Shown here: piece after piece, positions 33,669-41,933 of the stretch
Position numbering within the stretch: the stretch's first letter is position 1
Layout of the letters: each line of letters opens with the position of its first letter
DNA from: Acidobacterium sp. S8
GTDB lineage: Bacteria > Acidobacteriota > Terriglobia > Terriglobales > Acidobacteriaceae
NCBI RefSeq assembly: GCF_009765985.1
Contig: NZ_LMUM01000027.1
Location: 268,435 to 332,434, forward strand
DNA length: 64,000 nucleotides
Direction of reading: 5' to 3'
Notes under the pieces: model-generated
Seen by the model: the letters and a program-made list of their open reading frames with translations, nothing else
What the model was told of the DNA's origin: nothing
Databases searched by the model: none
Translations under genes and position numbers: made by a program

Positions 33669-34364
33669 TTAACGAATCTGCAAGAGAAAACGGTACTTCA
33701 CGAGATCGACGGGCGTTTTCGGCGCGTCAGCGGAAACTCCCTGAACAAGCAGTGTATTGACACCTGCTTCCGCATTTTCTGCAGGCACCTGAATCGGCAC
33801 TGTGTTCATAGCTTGCGACGGCGGGACCGTGATCTGCCAGATCAGCTTGCCGGAAGGAGCATACAGCGAGCAGAGATATCCTGAAAAGCGGGTATCAGTC
33901 GGCACATCTACAAAGAGCAGGAATGACTTTTGCGCGCTGGCGATAACGGTGCGAATCTCCGCGCCGCGGCTCCCTCCATCCGCCAGATTCACCGAGGGCA
34001 AAATCTGCGGCTGCGATGCAATGGAAGCCTCCTGCCTCAGATGGGGAACCGTGACAACGTTCTGGAATGCAATCACCAGCAGCATGGCCGCCATAGCCGG
34101 GACAGCGAAGGCGGGGCGCAGAATCGAAGGAAAATTAAATAATTTGCGCTTTTCCTTAACCGCAGCCACTGGCATGGTGATGACGTTCGGGCGCGCCAGT
34201 TCTTTCTTTGCCTGGGCGATAAAGATGGTAGCCATCTTCAAATCGGCAGCGCATTCCTCGCACCCGAAGTAATGCTCCTCAAAGGCGTCGCGAGCCTCCG
34301 GGCTCAACTCCCCGAGTAGATATTTCTCTACCGCGTACTGATTTACTGCCTCAGCGTGTTCCAT
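33669..34364 (-). CDS. Membrane anti-sigma factor with zinc-finger-like N-terminus
   Basis: A 231-aa protein. The N-terminal anti-sigma domain has the HX3CX2C motif (His31, Cys35, Cys38; HYFGCEECAADL). A single membrane helix (FAVPAMAAMLLVIAFQNVV, ~85-103) follows a basic linker. The C-terminal 120 residues would be periplasmic and beta-rich (KSFLLFVDVPTDTRFSG, GKLIWQITVPPSQ). It starts 12 bp after the ECF sigma gene, the standard arrangement. Release of the sigma factor would need cleavage or a signal in the periplasmic part; the neighbouring CHAT protease, predicted to be exported, is a candidate. Confidence 0.88.
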   Translation of the reverse strand: MEHAEAVNQYAVEKYLLGELSPEARDAFEEHYFGCEECAADLKMATIFIAQAKKELARPNVITMPVAAVKEKRKLFNFPSILRPAFAVPAMAAMLLVIAFQNVVTVPHLRQEASIASQPQILPSVNLADGGSRGAEIRTVIASAQKSFLLFVDVPTDTRFSGYLCSLYAPSGKLIWQITVPPSQAMNTVPIQVPAENAEAGVNTLLVQGVSADAPKTPVDLVKYRFLLQIR

Positions 34365-34376
34365 GGATTTCGAGCC

Positions 34377-35009
34377 TCAACAGAATAGTGCAGGAAAAAG
34401 CCAAACGTATCGCCCGAAATTGCCGCCGCCTCCACCTGAAGGCCCGGATGACGCCATGTGTTTGACATAAAAAGACTTGAAGGATAGTTTCGCGCGGTGC
34501 AGAAGGACTCTTAGATACTCCCTGTCAACGCCGAATTCCGCGCAGACCTCGTCTTTGTCGCGATCCTCGAGAAAAACTCTCTTCAGGAGCTGGCGGTCAC
34601 GCTCGCTTAGTTTTTCCAGAATCTGACGCACGGTCTTCTGCGTATCTTTGGTAACCATCTCGTCCAGCACATCTGTATTCTCTGCAACTATGTCGATTTC
34701 CGAAGTGTCTTCCATCGCTTCGCTTCTTGAATGCGACCGATAATACTCGAGCAGAACGTGATTGCAGATGGAATTTACCAGCGCTCCGAGTGCGGAGGCA
34801 TTGCGCACGCCTTCTTTGCCCCTCAGTAATACGAAAACGCGGGCAAAGGTCTCCTGTCGGAGATCCTCGACGGCATCTTTGGAGTGCAGTCGTGAGCGCA
34901 ACTTCAGATGAATCAGTTCGCTGAAGTATTGAACGAAGTGCTCTTCGGTGCGGGGATCGCCGGTGCGAAGTTTTTCGAGGTAAGCATCATCGAACTGTTG
35001 GAACTGCAA
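34377..35009 (-). CDS. ECF-type RNA polymerase sigma factor
   Basis: A 210-aa sigma-70 family protein. TTG 35009 is proposed as start: GAGGA lies 7 nt upstream and the product begins QFQQFDDAYLEKLRTGDP, usual for acidobacterial ECF factors; the frame continues open to 35174 without domain sequence. Region 2 (EEHFVQYFSELIHLKL, DAVEDLRQETFARVF) and region 4 (LSERDRQLLKRVFLEDRDKDEVCAEFGVDREYLRVLL split over ~140-190) are visible. A Gly-rich tail (SSGPSGGGGGNFG) ends the protein. First gene of the island. Confidence 0.88.
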   Translation of the reverse strand: MQFQQFDDAYLEKLRTGDPRTEEHFVQYFSELIHLKLRSRLHSKDAVEDLRQETFARVFVLLRGKEGVRNASALGALVNSICNHVLLEYYRSHSRSEAMEDTSEIDIVAENTDVLDEMVTKDTQKTVRQILEKLSERDRQLLKRVFLEDRDKDEVCAEFGVDREYLRVLLHRAKLSFKSFYVKHMASSGPSGGGGGNFGRYVWLFPALFC

Positions 35010-35220
35010 TCCATCGTCCTCAAAATAAAGTGCTTTTCGACTAAGACAGCAAACACCCAATGGCAAAACTATACATGGCCGAGAGCAAAATCGTTGCGAA
35101 ATAAGTGCAAAATCGGGACATTTTCGCGTTGTTTTAAGCGCTTTTGGCGACATTAGCGATTGCGGTATGATCACGTCCAGGCATCAGTAGGTAAATCCTT
35201 CATTTCACGGAGCCAGCTCC

Positions 35221-37449
35221 ATGCAGACGCCAGAAACCCAGCCATCCTCTGTAATCGGTACGGCCGTACCCCGTGTCGACGGCCGACTGAAGACGACCGG
35301 GGCGGCCATGTATTCGTCGGACTATAGCTTTCCGGGAATGGTTTACCTGGTGCCGGTTTGCAGCCCGATAGCCAAGGGCAGGATCACGAAACTGGATGCG
35401 TCGGCGGCCGAGAAGATGCCGGGCGTACTGCGCGTGATGTACCACGGCCACGCTCCGGTAATGTACCGGCCGATTCCCGGCAGCGACGACGCCTTTGTGG
35501 ATGAAACCCGTCCTCCGTTTGAAGACGAGGTGATTTATTACAGCGGGCAATTTGTCGCGGCGGTGGTCGCGGAAACCGTAGAACAGGCAAGAGCCGCTGC
35601 CGAAACCGTTCAGGTGGAATATGCCTCTGAGTCACCGAATGTCGCGACCGATCTCAGCGATGGATGGGGCAGTCTGGCTGATACGAGTCATCGGGGCGAT
35701 GCAGGCAAGGCTTTCGCTGCCGCTCCCGTTCAAATCGACGAAACATACGTCACCCCGGTCGAGACGCATAACCCTATCGAGCTGCACGCCTCTGTTGCCG
35801 TGTGGGACGGAAAGAAATTCACGCTTTATGAAACCACTCAGTCACTCCTGAATCACCAGGCGGTGATGGCGCAGTTTCTCGGCGTTCCTAACGAAAATGT
35901 GCAGATTGTGATGAAATTCCTGGGCTCCGGTTTTGGAGGCAAGCTCTGGCCGTGGACGCACGCTCCGCTGGCTGCGGCGACTGCCCGCGAGCTGAACCGG
36001 CCCGTCAAAGCTGTCGTTACGCGCAAGATGATGTTCAGTAACGTCGGCCATCGCCCCCGCACGCAACAACGCATCCGCCTGGGAGCCACGCACGACGGCA
36101 AGCTTGTCTCGCTGCAGCACGACTACGTCAATCACACGTCGATGATCAGTGACTACGATGAGGGCTGCGGCGAAGCCACGCCCTACATCTACAGCACGCC
36201 AAACCTGTTGCTGCGTGCCGCCAAAGCTCAACGCAATATCGGTCCGCCGACTGCGATGCGCGGACCCGGAGCGGTGCCCGGGCTTTATGCGCTCGAATCT
36301 GCAATGGATGAGCTGGCTATCAAGTTGAAGATGGATCCGGTCGAGCTGCGCCTGCGCAACGAGCCGGAAAAAGATGAGAGTAACGGAAAGCCGTTTTCTT
36401 CGCGGCACCTGAAAGAGTGCCTGACCACAGGCGTGGAAAAGTTTGGCTGGGCGAAGCGTAACCCTGCCGTCGGCTCCATGCGCAAGGGCGATCTAGTGCT
36501 GGGCTGGGGCATGGCCTGCGCCTCATGGGGAGCTTTTCGGATGGCGGCCCAAGTCTCCGTGGCGCTAAACAACGACGGTACGGCACGCGTCAGCTGTGCT
36601 ACGCAGGATATCGGGACCGGCACCTATACCATTTTTGCCCAGGTTGTCAGCGACAAGACCGGAATTTCTGTCGATAAGGTTCAGGTGGTGCTCGGCGATA
36701 CCAGCTTGCCTGCCGGCCCGCTTTCGGGTGGCTCGTGGGTCACGGCTTCGGTGGTTCCGGCCATCGCCGCTGCTTCGAATGCGGCGGTTCATACGATGCT
36801 CGGCATCGCTGCCAGTACAGCCGGGTCGTCTTTCCATGGACGGAAACCCGATGACCTGGCATATACTGCCGGACGCATCCACGCCAAAGATCAGCCGGCG
36901 ATGCAGGGGGTTCCGTTTGAGGATCTTCTGAAGCAGGCCAACATCCGCAGTGCTATCGGCAACGGTAAATCGCTCGCGGCATCTGATGATCCCAATGCGC
37001 AGAAATATTCGCAGCATTCCTACGGCGCTCAGTTTGTGGAAGTTACCTGGGATCCTGGCATTGCGCGTTTGCGTGTGAGCCGCGTCGTTTCGGTCATCGA
37101 CGTGGGACGCGTCATTAACCTGGGACCTGCTCGAAATCAGGTGCAGGGTGCGATTGTGATGGGCGTAGGCATGGGCATCTTTGAAGAGACGCGTTATGAC
37201 CCGCGAAACGGCAACCCGATCAACAGCAATTTCGCCGACTATGTTGTATCGACCAGCGCCGACGCACCGGAGATCGACGTCACTTTTCTGAATTACCCGG
37301 ATCTGACGCTGAATGAATATGGAGCACGCGGAGTGGGTGAGATTGGGCTCGCGGGAATTGCTCCAGCCATCACCGCTGCTGTTTATCATGCAACTGGTGT
37401 GCGTGTGCGCGAGCTGCCGGTAAAGATCGAAAACCTGATGATGGCATAG
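35221..37449 (+). CDS. Molybdopterin-binding subunit of a xanthine/aldehyde oxidase-family enzyme, orphan
   Basis: A 742-aa Mo-cofactor subunit like PaoC/YagR. Features: the N-terminal a/b hammerhead (GTAVPRVDGRLKTTGAAMYSSDY, split), the Mo-binding block FLGSGFGGKLWPW, AMRGPGAVPGLYALESAMDE, and GVGEIGLAG carrying the likely catalytic Glu. These enzymes hydroxylate aldehydes or N-heterocycles and need 2Fe-2S and FAD subunits, which are absent next door: the upstream gene is a divergent sigma factor and the downstream gene a peptidase. No signal peptide is seen. GGAG precedes ATG. Confidence 0.88.
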   Translation: MQTPETQPSSVIGTAVPRVDGRLKTTGAAMYSSDYSFPGMVYLVPVCSPIAKGRITKLDASAAEKMPGVLRVMYHGHAPVMYRPIPGSDDAFVDETRPPFEDEVIYYSGQFVAAVVAETVEQARAAAETVQVEYASESPNVATDLSDGWGSLADTSHRGDAGKAFAAAPVQIDETYVTPVETHNPIELHASVAVWDGKKFTLYETTQSLLNHQAVMAQFLGVPNENVQIVMKFLGSGFGGKLWPWTHAPLAAATARELNRPVKAVVTRKMMFSNVGHRPRTQQRIRLGATHDGKLVSLQHDYVNHTSMISDYDEGCGEATPYIYSTPNLLLRAAKAQRNIGPPTAMRGPGAVPGLYALESAMDELAIKLKMDPVELRLRNEPEKDESNGKPFSSRHLKECLTTGVEKFGWAKRNPAVGSMRKGDLVLGWGMACASWGAFRMAAQVSVALNNDGTARVSCATQDIGTGTYTIFAQVVSDKTGISVDKVQVVLGDTSLPAGPLSGGSWVTASVVPAIAAASNAAVHTMLGIAASTAGSSFHGRKPDDLAYTAGRIHAKDQPAMQGVPFEDLLKQANIRSAIGNGKSLAASDDPNAQKYSQHSYGAQFVEVTWDPGIARLRVSRVVSVIDVGRVINLGPARNQVQGAIVMGVGMGIFEETRYDPRNGNPINSNFADYVVSTSADAPEIDVTFLNYPDLTLNEYGARGVGEIGLAGIAPAITAAVYHATGVRVRELPVKIENLMMA

Positions 37450-37499
37450 CCGTCCAACCCGGTGATCAAGTCTCAATATGTATCGTGAAACAAATTTCA

Positions 37500-37524
37500 G
37501 GTGCCACACGTCTTCCGTGGCACC
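37500..37524 (+). terminator. Terminator-like hairpin after the oxidase subunit
   Basis: Perfect 8-bp stem GGTGCCAC/GTGGCACC around a 9-nt loop, followed by AACCCTTTT. The T-run is short and delayed, so termination is likely but not certain. Confidence 0.5.
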
Positions 37525-37565
37525 AACCCTTTTAAAAATTGAGTACATTTCTGGAGGAAAGTGAA

Positions 37566-39122
37566 TTGAACAGGCTTCCACGCAGGCTGGCGACGCTCTC
37601 ACTTGGAGCACTGTTGCTGGGGACTCAGGCCATTGCCCACGCACAGGATAAGAAACCGGACGATGCCAAACAGCATGACAACGAAAAAGAGCAGCCTATT
37701 CCGCCGGAAAAAAGCTCGGTCACGCATCACGAGATCACGCTCGATGGCAAGACGATTCACTACACTGCCACGGCAGGAACGCTGTTGATTCGTGACGAGG
37801 AAGAGAAGCCCTACGGAAGCATCTTCTACATCGCTTATACGCAAGACGGAGTGGACGCAAAGAGCCGTCCGGTTACCTTTCTCTATAACGGCGGACCCGG
37901 CGCGGCGACCCTGTGGCTGCACATGGGCTCGGTAGGGCCGGTGCGCGTCACGACTTCCAGTCCGGCAGCGACAGGAGCCGGGCCTTATCAGGTAGTGCCA
38001 AATCAATACAGCCTGCTGGATAAGACCGACCTCGTCTTCATCGATGCGCCTCTGACCGGCTACTCACGCGCCGTGGGCAAGTCGACCCCGAAAGACTTTG
38101 CCGGAGTGGATCAGGATCTGAAGGCTTTCGACAAATTTATTGAACGCTATCTTGTAGTGAATCAGCGCTGGAACTCACCCAAGTTTCTCTTTGGCGAGTC
38201 CTATGGAACCACGCGCTCTGCTGGACTTTCAGCAGTGCTGCAGGAAAATGGCGTCTCGCTGAATGGCATCGTTCTGCTCTCGTCGATTCTGAATTATGGT
38301 GAGCTAGCCGCGGGCATGGACACGCAGTACATCAATAACCTGCCGAGTTATGCCGCGATTGCCTGGTATCACAACAAGCTGCAGAATAAGCCTGCCGATC
38401 TCAAGCCTTTCCTTGAAGAGGTTCGCGGCTTTGCGCGCGGCGATTACTCCGAAGCGCTGGCGGAAGGCGACCAGCTTCCGCCCGCCAAGCTTGATGCCAT
38501 TGCGGCAAAGGTTAACCAGTACACCGGGCTTAGTGTGCAGTACGTGAAAGACGCGAAGCTGCGTGTCTCTCCCACGCGCTTTCGAAAGGAGCTGCTGCGC
38601 GGCGAGGGTGACATTCTTGGCCGCTACGATGCTCGTTTTGAGGGAACCGACGTCGACAACGCAGGCGAATATCCCGGCTACGATCCTTCCGACACTGGCA
38701 TCTCCGGAGCATTCGTCGCCGCGGAGAATGACTATCTTACGCGCGAGCTGAAATATGAGACCACGGATACTTATCGTCCCAGCGCGAACTCCATTGGCGA
38801 ATGGGACTGGAAGCATCGCGGAGCGGGTGCCGGGCGCGGCTTTGGCGGCCAGCAGGCGATGCCTTACGTTGCAGGCGATCTGGCGGACACTATCCGCAAA
38901 AACCCCAAGCTGAAAGTCATGTCAGCAAACGGCTACTTCGACCTGGCAACGCCCTTCTTCGCCACCGAATACGACCTCTCGCACATGATGCTGACGCCCG
39001 ACCTGGCAAAGAATGTTGAGTTCACCTACTACCCATCGGGGCACATGGTGTATCTCAATGTAGACGCGCTGAAGGACTTCAAGCACGACCTGGATAATTT
39101 CTACTCAGGCGCTGCAAAATAG
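37566..39122 (+). CDS. Exported serine carboxypeptidase (peptidase family S10)
   Basis: A 518-aa S10 peptidase that removes C-terminal residues from peptides. TTG 37566 is chosen: GGAGG lies 8 nt upstream and the product then starts with a signal peptide (RRLATLSLGALLLGTQAIAHA). Family signatures are FLYNGGPGAATLWLHMG (oxyanion region), the Ser nucleophile in FGESYGTTRS, Asp in ANGYFDLATPF and His in YPSGHMVYL. All three catalytic residues are present. It stands alone between two terminator-like hairpins. Confidence 0.9.
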   Translation: MNRLPRRLATLSLGALLLGTQAIAHAQDKKPDDAKQHDNEKEQPIPPEKSSVTHHEITLDGKTIHYTATAGTLLIRDEEEKPYGSIFYIAYTQDGVDAKSRPVTFLYNGGPGAATLWLHMGSVGPVRVTTSSPAATGAGPYQVVPNQYSLLDKTDLVFIDAPLTGYSRAVGKSTPKDFAGVDQDLKAFDKFIERYLVVNQRWNSPKFLFGESYGTTRSAGLSAVLQENGVSLNGIVLLSSILNYGELAAGMDTQYINNLPSYAAIAWYHNKLQNKPADLKPFLEEVRGFARGDYSEALAEGDQLPPAKLDAIAAKVNQYTGLSVQYVKDAKLRVSPTRFRKELLRGEGDILGRYDARFEGTDVDNAGEYPGYDPSDTGISGAFVAAENDYLTRELKYETTDTYRPSANSIGEWDWKHRGAGAGRGFGGQQAMPYVAGDLADTIRKNPKLKVMSANGYFDLATPFFATEYDLSHMMLTPDLAKNVEFTYYPSGHMVYLNVDALKDFKHDLDNFYSGAAK

Positions 39123-39128
39123 ATGATC

Positions 39129-39160
39129 GAGGGGCCGGGGAATCGGCCTCTCAGTTCTTT
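39129..39160 (+). terminator. Terminator-like hairpin after the S10 peptidase
   Basis: Stem GAGGGGCCG/CGGCCTCTC (one G-U pair) with loop GGGAAT, then AGTTCTTT. Located 6 bp after the stop codon on the same strand. Confidence 0.55.
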
Positions 39161-39234
39161 CGCCGGTTCGCAATCTGACTGCCGCAAATGCGATGATATT
39201 TCTGTAGGGCTTTATGCCTGAAAGGAATAGAAGT

Positions 39235-40581
39235 ATGGCAGATGTGGTAACAAGCGAGGCGTCCCAGTTCACACAAAAAGTTGAGAACCGCTCCGCCCGT
39301 ATCGGCATCATCGGAATGGGGTATGTGGGCCTTCCGCTGGCACTTCTCTTCAGCGAAGAGCGCTTCGCCGTGACGGGCTTTGATATCGATGCGAAGAAGG
39401 TCTCATCTCTCAACTCCGGCGGCTCCTACATCGTGCGTATTCCGGGAACGGAGATTCAGGCAGCTCAGAAGCACGGCTTCCGCGCCACTTCTGACTACTC
39501 TGAGATCGCGAGTGTGGATGCCGTCATCATCTGCGTGCCAACGCCGCTCAATGAGCACCATGAGCCAGACCTGAGTTATATCCGCGATACGGCGAGCGCC
39601 ATTGCACCGCATTTGCGTGAAGGCCAGATCGTTATTCTTGAAAGCACGACGTATCCCGGCACTACGGAAGAAGTTCTAATCCCCATTCTCGAAGAAGGAA
39701 ACAGCCGTCAGCTTCGCGTAAGCAGAGACGCCGCTTCCAAGGGATTTTACGTAGCGTTCTCCCCGGAACGAGAAGATCCGGGAAATGACACTGTCGCGCG
39801 TCGCGATATACCGAAGGTTGTCGGGGGTGTGGGTTCACGCGCTCTTGAAATGGCTTCTTCGGTCTATGGAAGTATTTTCAATCGCACCGTGCCTGTATCG
39901 ACACCGGCAGCAGCGGAAATGACCAAGCTGCTCGAAAACATCTATCGCTGCGTGAACATAGCGTTGGTAAATGAGCTGAAACAGCTCTGCCATCGCATGG
40001 ATATCGATATTTTTGAAGTGATCGATGCGGCGAAGACCAAGCCCTTCGGCTTCCAGGCATTTTATCCCGGTCCGGGATTGGGTGGTCACTGCATCCCAAT
40101 TGACCCGTTCTATCTTTCGTGGAAGGCGAAGCAGTATGACTTCCGTACGAAGTTCATTGAGCTTGCCGGTGAAGTGAATGTCGCAATGCCATACTACGTC
40201 GTCGATAAGACGGTTGAGGCACTGAACGAACAATCAAAGGCGATGAAGGGCGCGAAGATATTGGTTCTTGGCCTTGCTTACAAGAAGGACGTCGATGATC
40301 TGCGTGAATCTCCTTCACTTACGATCATCGAGTTGCTGAAGGATCGGGGGGCTGTCGTCGCCTACAACGATCCATATTTTCCTTATGTAGGACGGGGTCG
40401 CCATTACGATCTGGAGATGCATGGAGTGTCGCTCGACAATCTGGCGCAATATGATTGCGTGCTGATTGTGACCGATCATTCTGACTACGATTATCAGCGC
40501 ATCGTGGCCGATTCGAAGCTCGTTGTCGATTCAAGAAATGCGACCAAAGGGATTCGTTCAGAAAAGATAGTGCGCTGCTGA
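39235..40581 (+). CDS. UDP-sugar (UDP-GlcNAc type) 6-dehydrogenase
   Basis: Nucleotide-sugar dehydrogenase of 448 aa. ATG 39235 has AAAGGA at 8-nt spacing; ATG 39214 in frame is an alternative. The NAD-binding RIGIIGMGYVGLPLALLFSEE spans ~23-44 in parts. The catalytic Cys lies in GLGGHCIPIDPFYLSWK, and the C-terminal domain holds GLAYKKDVDDLRESP. The sequence type resembles WbpA/TviB enzymes that oxidise UDP-N-acetyl sugars to uronic acids for surface polysaccharide. No other polysaccharide genes are nearby. Confidence 0.88.
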   Translation: MADVVTSEASQFTQKVENRSARIGIIGMGYVGLPLALLFSEERFAVTGFDIDAKKVSSLNSGGSYIVRIPGTEIQAAQKHGFRATSDYSEIASVDAVIICVPTPLNEHHEPDLSYIRDTASAIAPHLREGQIVILESTTYPGTTEEVLIPILEEGNSRQLRVSRDAASKGFYVAFSPEREDPGNDTVARRDIPKVVGGVGSRALEMASSVYGSIFNRTVPVSTPAAAEMTKLLENIYRCVNIALVNELKQLCHRMDIDIFEVIDAAKTKPFGFQAFYPGPGLGGHCIPIDPFYLSWKAKQYDFRTKFIELAGEVNVAMPYYVVDKTVEALNEQSKAMKGAKILVLGLAYKKDVDDLRESPSLTIIELLKDRGAVVAYNDPYFPYVGRGRHYDLEMHGVSLDNLAQYDCVLIVTDHSDYDYQRIVADSKLVVDSRNATKGIRSEKIVRC

Positions 40582-41060
40582 GGCAGCGCACGGTCAATCG
40601 TTGTCAGCGGGTGTCTGTGTGAGTAGATGACGCGCCAGCCAGCGTCTTTCCAGACATACACGTCCGATGATCGGGTCGTCATCTGTTTGCCGTCAGGGCC
40701 GGGATAGCTGAAACGGCCGTGCGCGACAGCCACATCTCCGTACATGGACACTTCGCTTTTTGCGCCGGACGGCGTGTAGGTCTTTCCCTTGTTCTTCGCA
40801 GCTCCATTCAGCTCATCGGTCAGATTGCCAACCTTCCCGTTACGCTTTACTTCGCTATAGCTGGGTAGAAGCAGGCAGCGTTCGAACTCCACATCGCCGG
40901 TGCTGTACGCTGCCGACCACGCATCTTCCAGCCGCTGGATAGTGGCTTCGTCATGGTCTTGATTCAACAGCGAAGGGGAGTTGCAACTATCGTCGGCAAA
41001 GAGCGACGGATGTGTGGAGAAAGCCAGTCCCGCGCACAGCACGAAAAAGCGAATACGCAT
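40494..41060 (-). CDS. Exported SnoaL/DUF4440-like protein with frameshifted C-terminal tail
   Basis: A 188-aa protein with a signal peptide (RIRFFVLCAGLAFSTHPSLFA) and an NTF2-like domain (HDEATIQRLEDAWSAAYSTGD, VYVWKDAGWRVIYSH). It is a paralog of the adjacent upstream gene. The two align to about codon WRVIYSH, where this copy has one base fewer; reading the other frame gives TPADND then a stop at 40594-40596, matching the paralog's end TPADNN. The current frame instead runs about 35 residues further and overlaps the UDP-sugar dehydrogenase gene by 88 bp tail to tail. The tail is therefore a mutation product. Function unknown. Confidence 0.75.
   Translation of the reverse strand: MRIRFFVLCAGLAFSTHPSLFADDSCNSPSLLNQDHDEATIQRLEDAWSAAYSTGDVEFERCLLLPSYSEVKRNGKVGNLTDELNGAAKNKGKTYTPSGAKSEVSMYGDVAVAHGRFSYPGPDGKQMTTRSSDVYVWKDAGWRVIYSHRHPLTTIDRALPQQRTIFSERIPLVAFLESTTSFESATMR
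40570..40591. terminator. Hairpin between convergent genes
   Basis: Perfect 9-bp stem GTGCGCTGC/GCAGCGCAC with loop TGAG, overlapping the dehydrogenase stop codon. On the - strand it is followed by TATCTTTTC, so it looks like the original terminator of the DUF4440-like pair, now inside the extended reading frame. Confidence 0.55.
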
Positions 41061-41078
41061 GTCGAATCTCCTGATGGC

Positions 41079-41558
41079 CTAGTTGTTGTCTGCGGGTGTC
41101 TGCTGCGTGTAGAGGACGTGCCAATTGCCATCTTTCCACACGTAGGTGTCAGAGAAACGAGTGCTGTGGGATTTGCCATCTGCGCCGGGAGCAGTGAACA
41201 CTCCGTGCGCGATCGCCACATCATCCTGCAGGATGACGTCTACTTTCGGCATTTCCGGAACCGACAAATTTTTGCCGCGATTCTTTTCGGTGATTTCCAG
41301 CTCGCGAGAAAGGTCAAGCCATTTGCCGCTGCGGGATATCTCGGCGTAGTTAGGCAGCAGCAGGCACTTGTCGAAGTCCGTATCGCCCTTGAGAAATGCA
41401 TTCATAAAGGCCGATTCAAGTTTCTGAACGGTTTCTGCGTCGTGGTGCTGATCGGCTAAGTCCGGATACGAGCAGCCCTCTGCGAATAAGGAGTGAGAGC
41501 TGAGAGGAAGAGTAATTCCAACAAGTAAGGTGAGTGATTTTAAAGCCCGCAAGTGCAC
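41079..41558 (-). CDS. Exported SnoaL/DUF4440-like protein
   Basis: A 159-aa NTF2-fold protein starting at GTG 41558, with GGGAG 7 nt upstream. The signal peptide (LKSLTLLVGITLPLSSHSLFA) precedes HHDAETVQKLESAFMNAFLKGD and DTYVWKDGNWHVLYTQQTPADNN. Members of this superfamily include isomerases, dehydratases and ligand-binding proteins, so no reaction can be assigned. It lies 18 bp upstream of its paralog on the same strand: a tandem duplication. Both keep a Cys near the LLLP segment (KCLLLPNY, RCLLLPSY). Confidence 0.82.
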   Translation of the reverse strand: MHLRALKSLTLLVGITLPLSSHSLFAEGCSYPDLADQHHDAETVQKLESAFMNAFLKGDTDFDKCLLLPNYAEISRSGKWLDLSRELEITEKNRGKNLSVPEMPKVDVILQDDVAIAHGVFTAPGADGKSHSTRFSDTYVWKDGNWHVLYTQQTPADNN

Positions 41559-41596
41559 AGCGTATCTCCCGATAAGATTTATCTGGAAGATACGCT
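41559..41596 (-). promoter_or_regulatory. Leader hairpin abutting the GTG start of the DUF4440-like gene
   Basis: A 9-bp stem AGCGTATCT (41559-41567) with AGATACGCT (41588-41596), enclosing a smaller stem GATAA/TTATC (41571-41575 with 41579-41583). On the - strand mRNA the structure ends one base before the start codon, and the ribosome site GGGAG falls partly in the stem. It could hinder initiation until unfolded, or be a protein-binding dyad. Confidence 0.45.
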
Positions 41597-41668
41597 GTCG
41601 GTTATCTCAATTGAGCCATGAATCGGCTACTTCTGGCTTATCCGCGCTGAGACGCTGGTGCGATGCGG

Positions 41669-41881
41669 TTACTCGCGTTGCCCGCTGTGTTCGGGGGTGC
41701 CGCTCTGTTCAGGGTAATCTGTGTCGTTGTCAGTGTCATGATCCTTGATAAACGGATCGGCATTGCGGTGCGGGAGCTGTCCGGAGAGGCTGGTGTTTTG
41801 ATCGCGCTGCTTGGAAGCGTCTGCAGGGGACTCGCTCTCCACCGCACCTTTATGAGTATCGCTATCGTGATGTGTAGGCAT
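41669..41881 (-). CDS. Small hydrophilic protein, probably disordered (70 aa)
   Basis: Unrecognised. ATG 41881 has GAGGA 4 nt upstream. The product is rich in Asp, His, Gln, Ser and Pro (MPTHHDSDTHKGAVE, IKDHDTDNDTDYPEQSG) with almost no hydrophobic residues, so a folded domain is unlikely. It is 52 bp downstream of cpoB on the same strand and may be read through from the tol-pal locus. Confidence 0.55.
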   Translation of the reverse strand: MPTHHDSDTHKGAVESESPADASKQRDQNTSLSGQLPHRNADPFIKDHDTDNDTDYPEQSGTPEHSGQRE

Positions 41882-41933
41882 AAGTCCTCTTCGATGATGC
41901 TGAGCCGTCTTATGTTGCCAGCCGGCCAATGTT

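Noticed and set aside
30318-35009. Type III-E CRISPR (Craspase) identity for the TPR-CHAT/sigma island
   Set aside because: No Cas7-11, repeats or Csx30 are visible and the CHAT protein is predicted to be exported; only the logic is similar.
35010-35174. N-terminal extension of the ECF sigma factor
   Set aside because: No sigma-domain sequence, while TTG 35009 has a good ribosome site.
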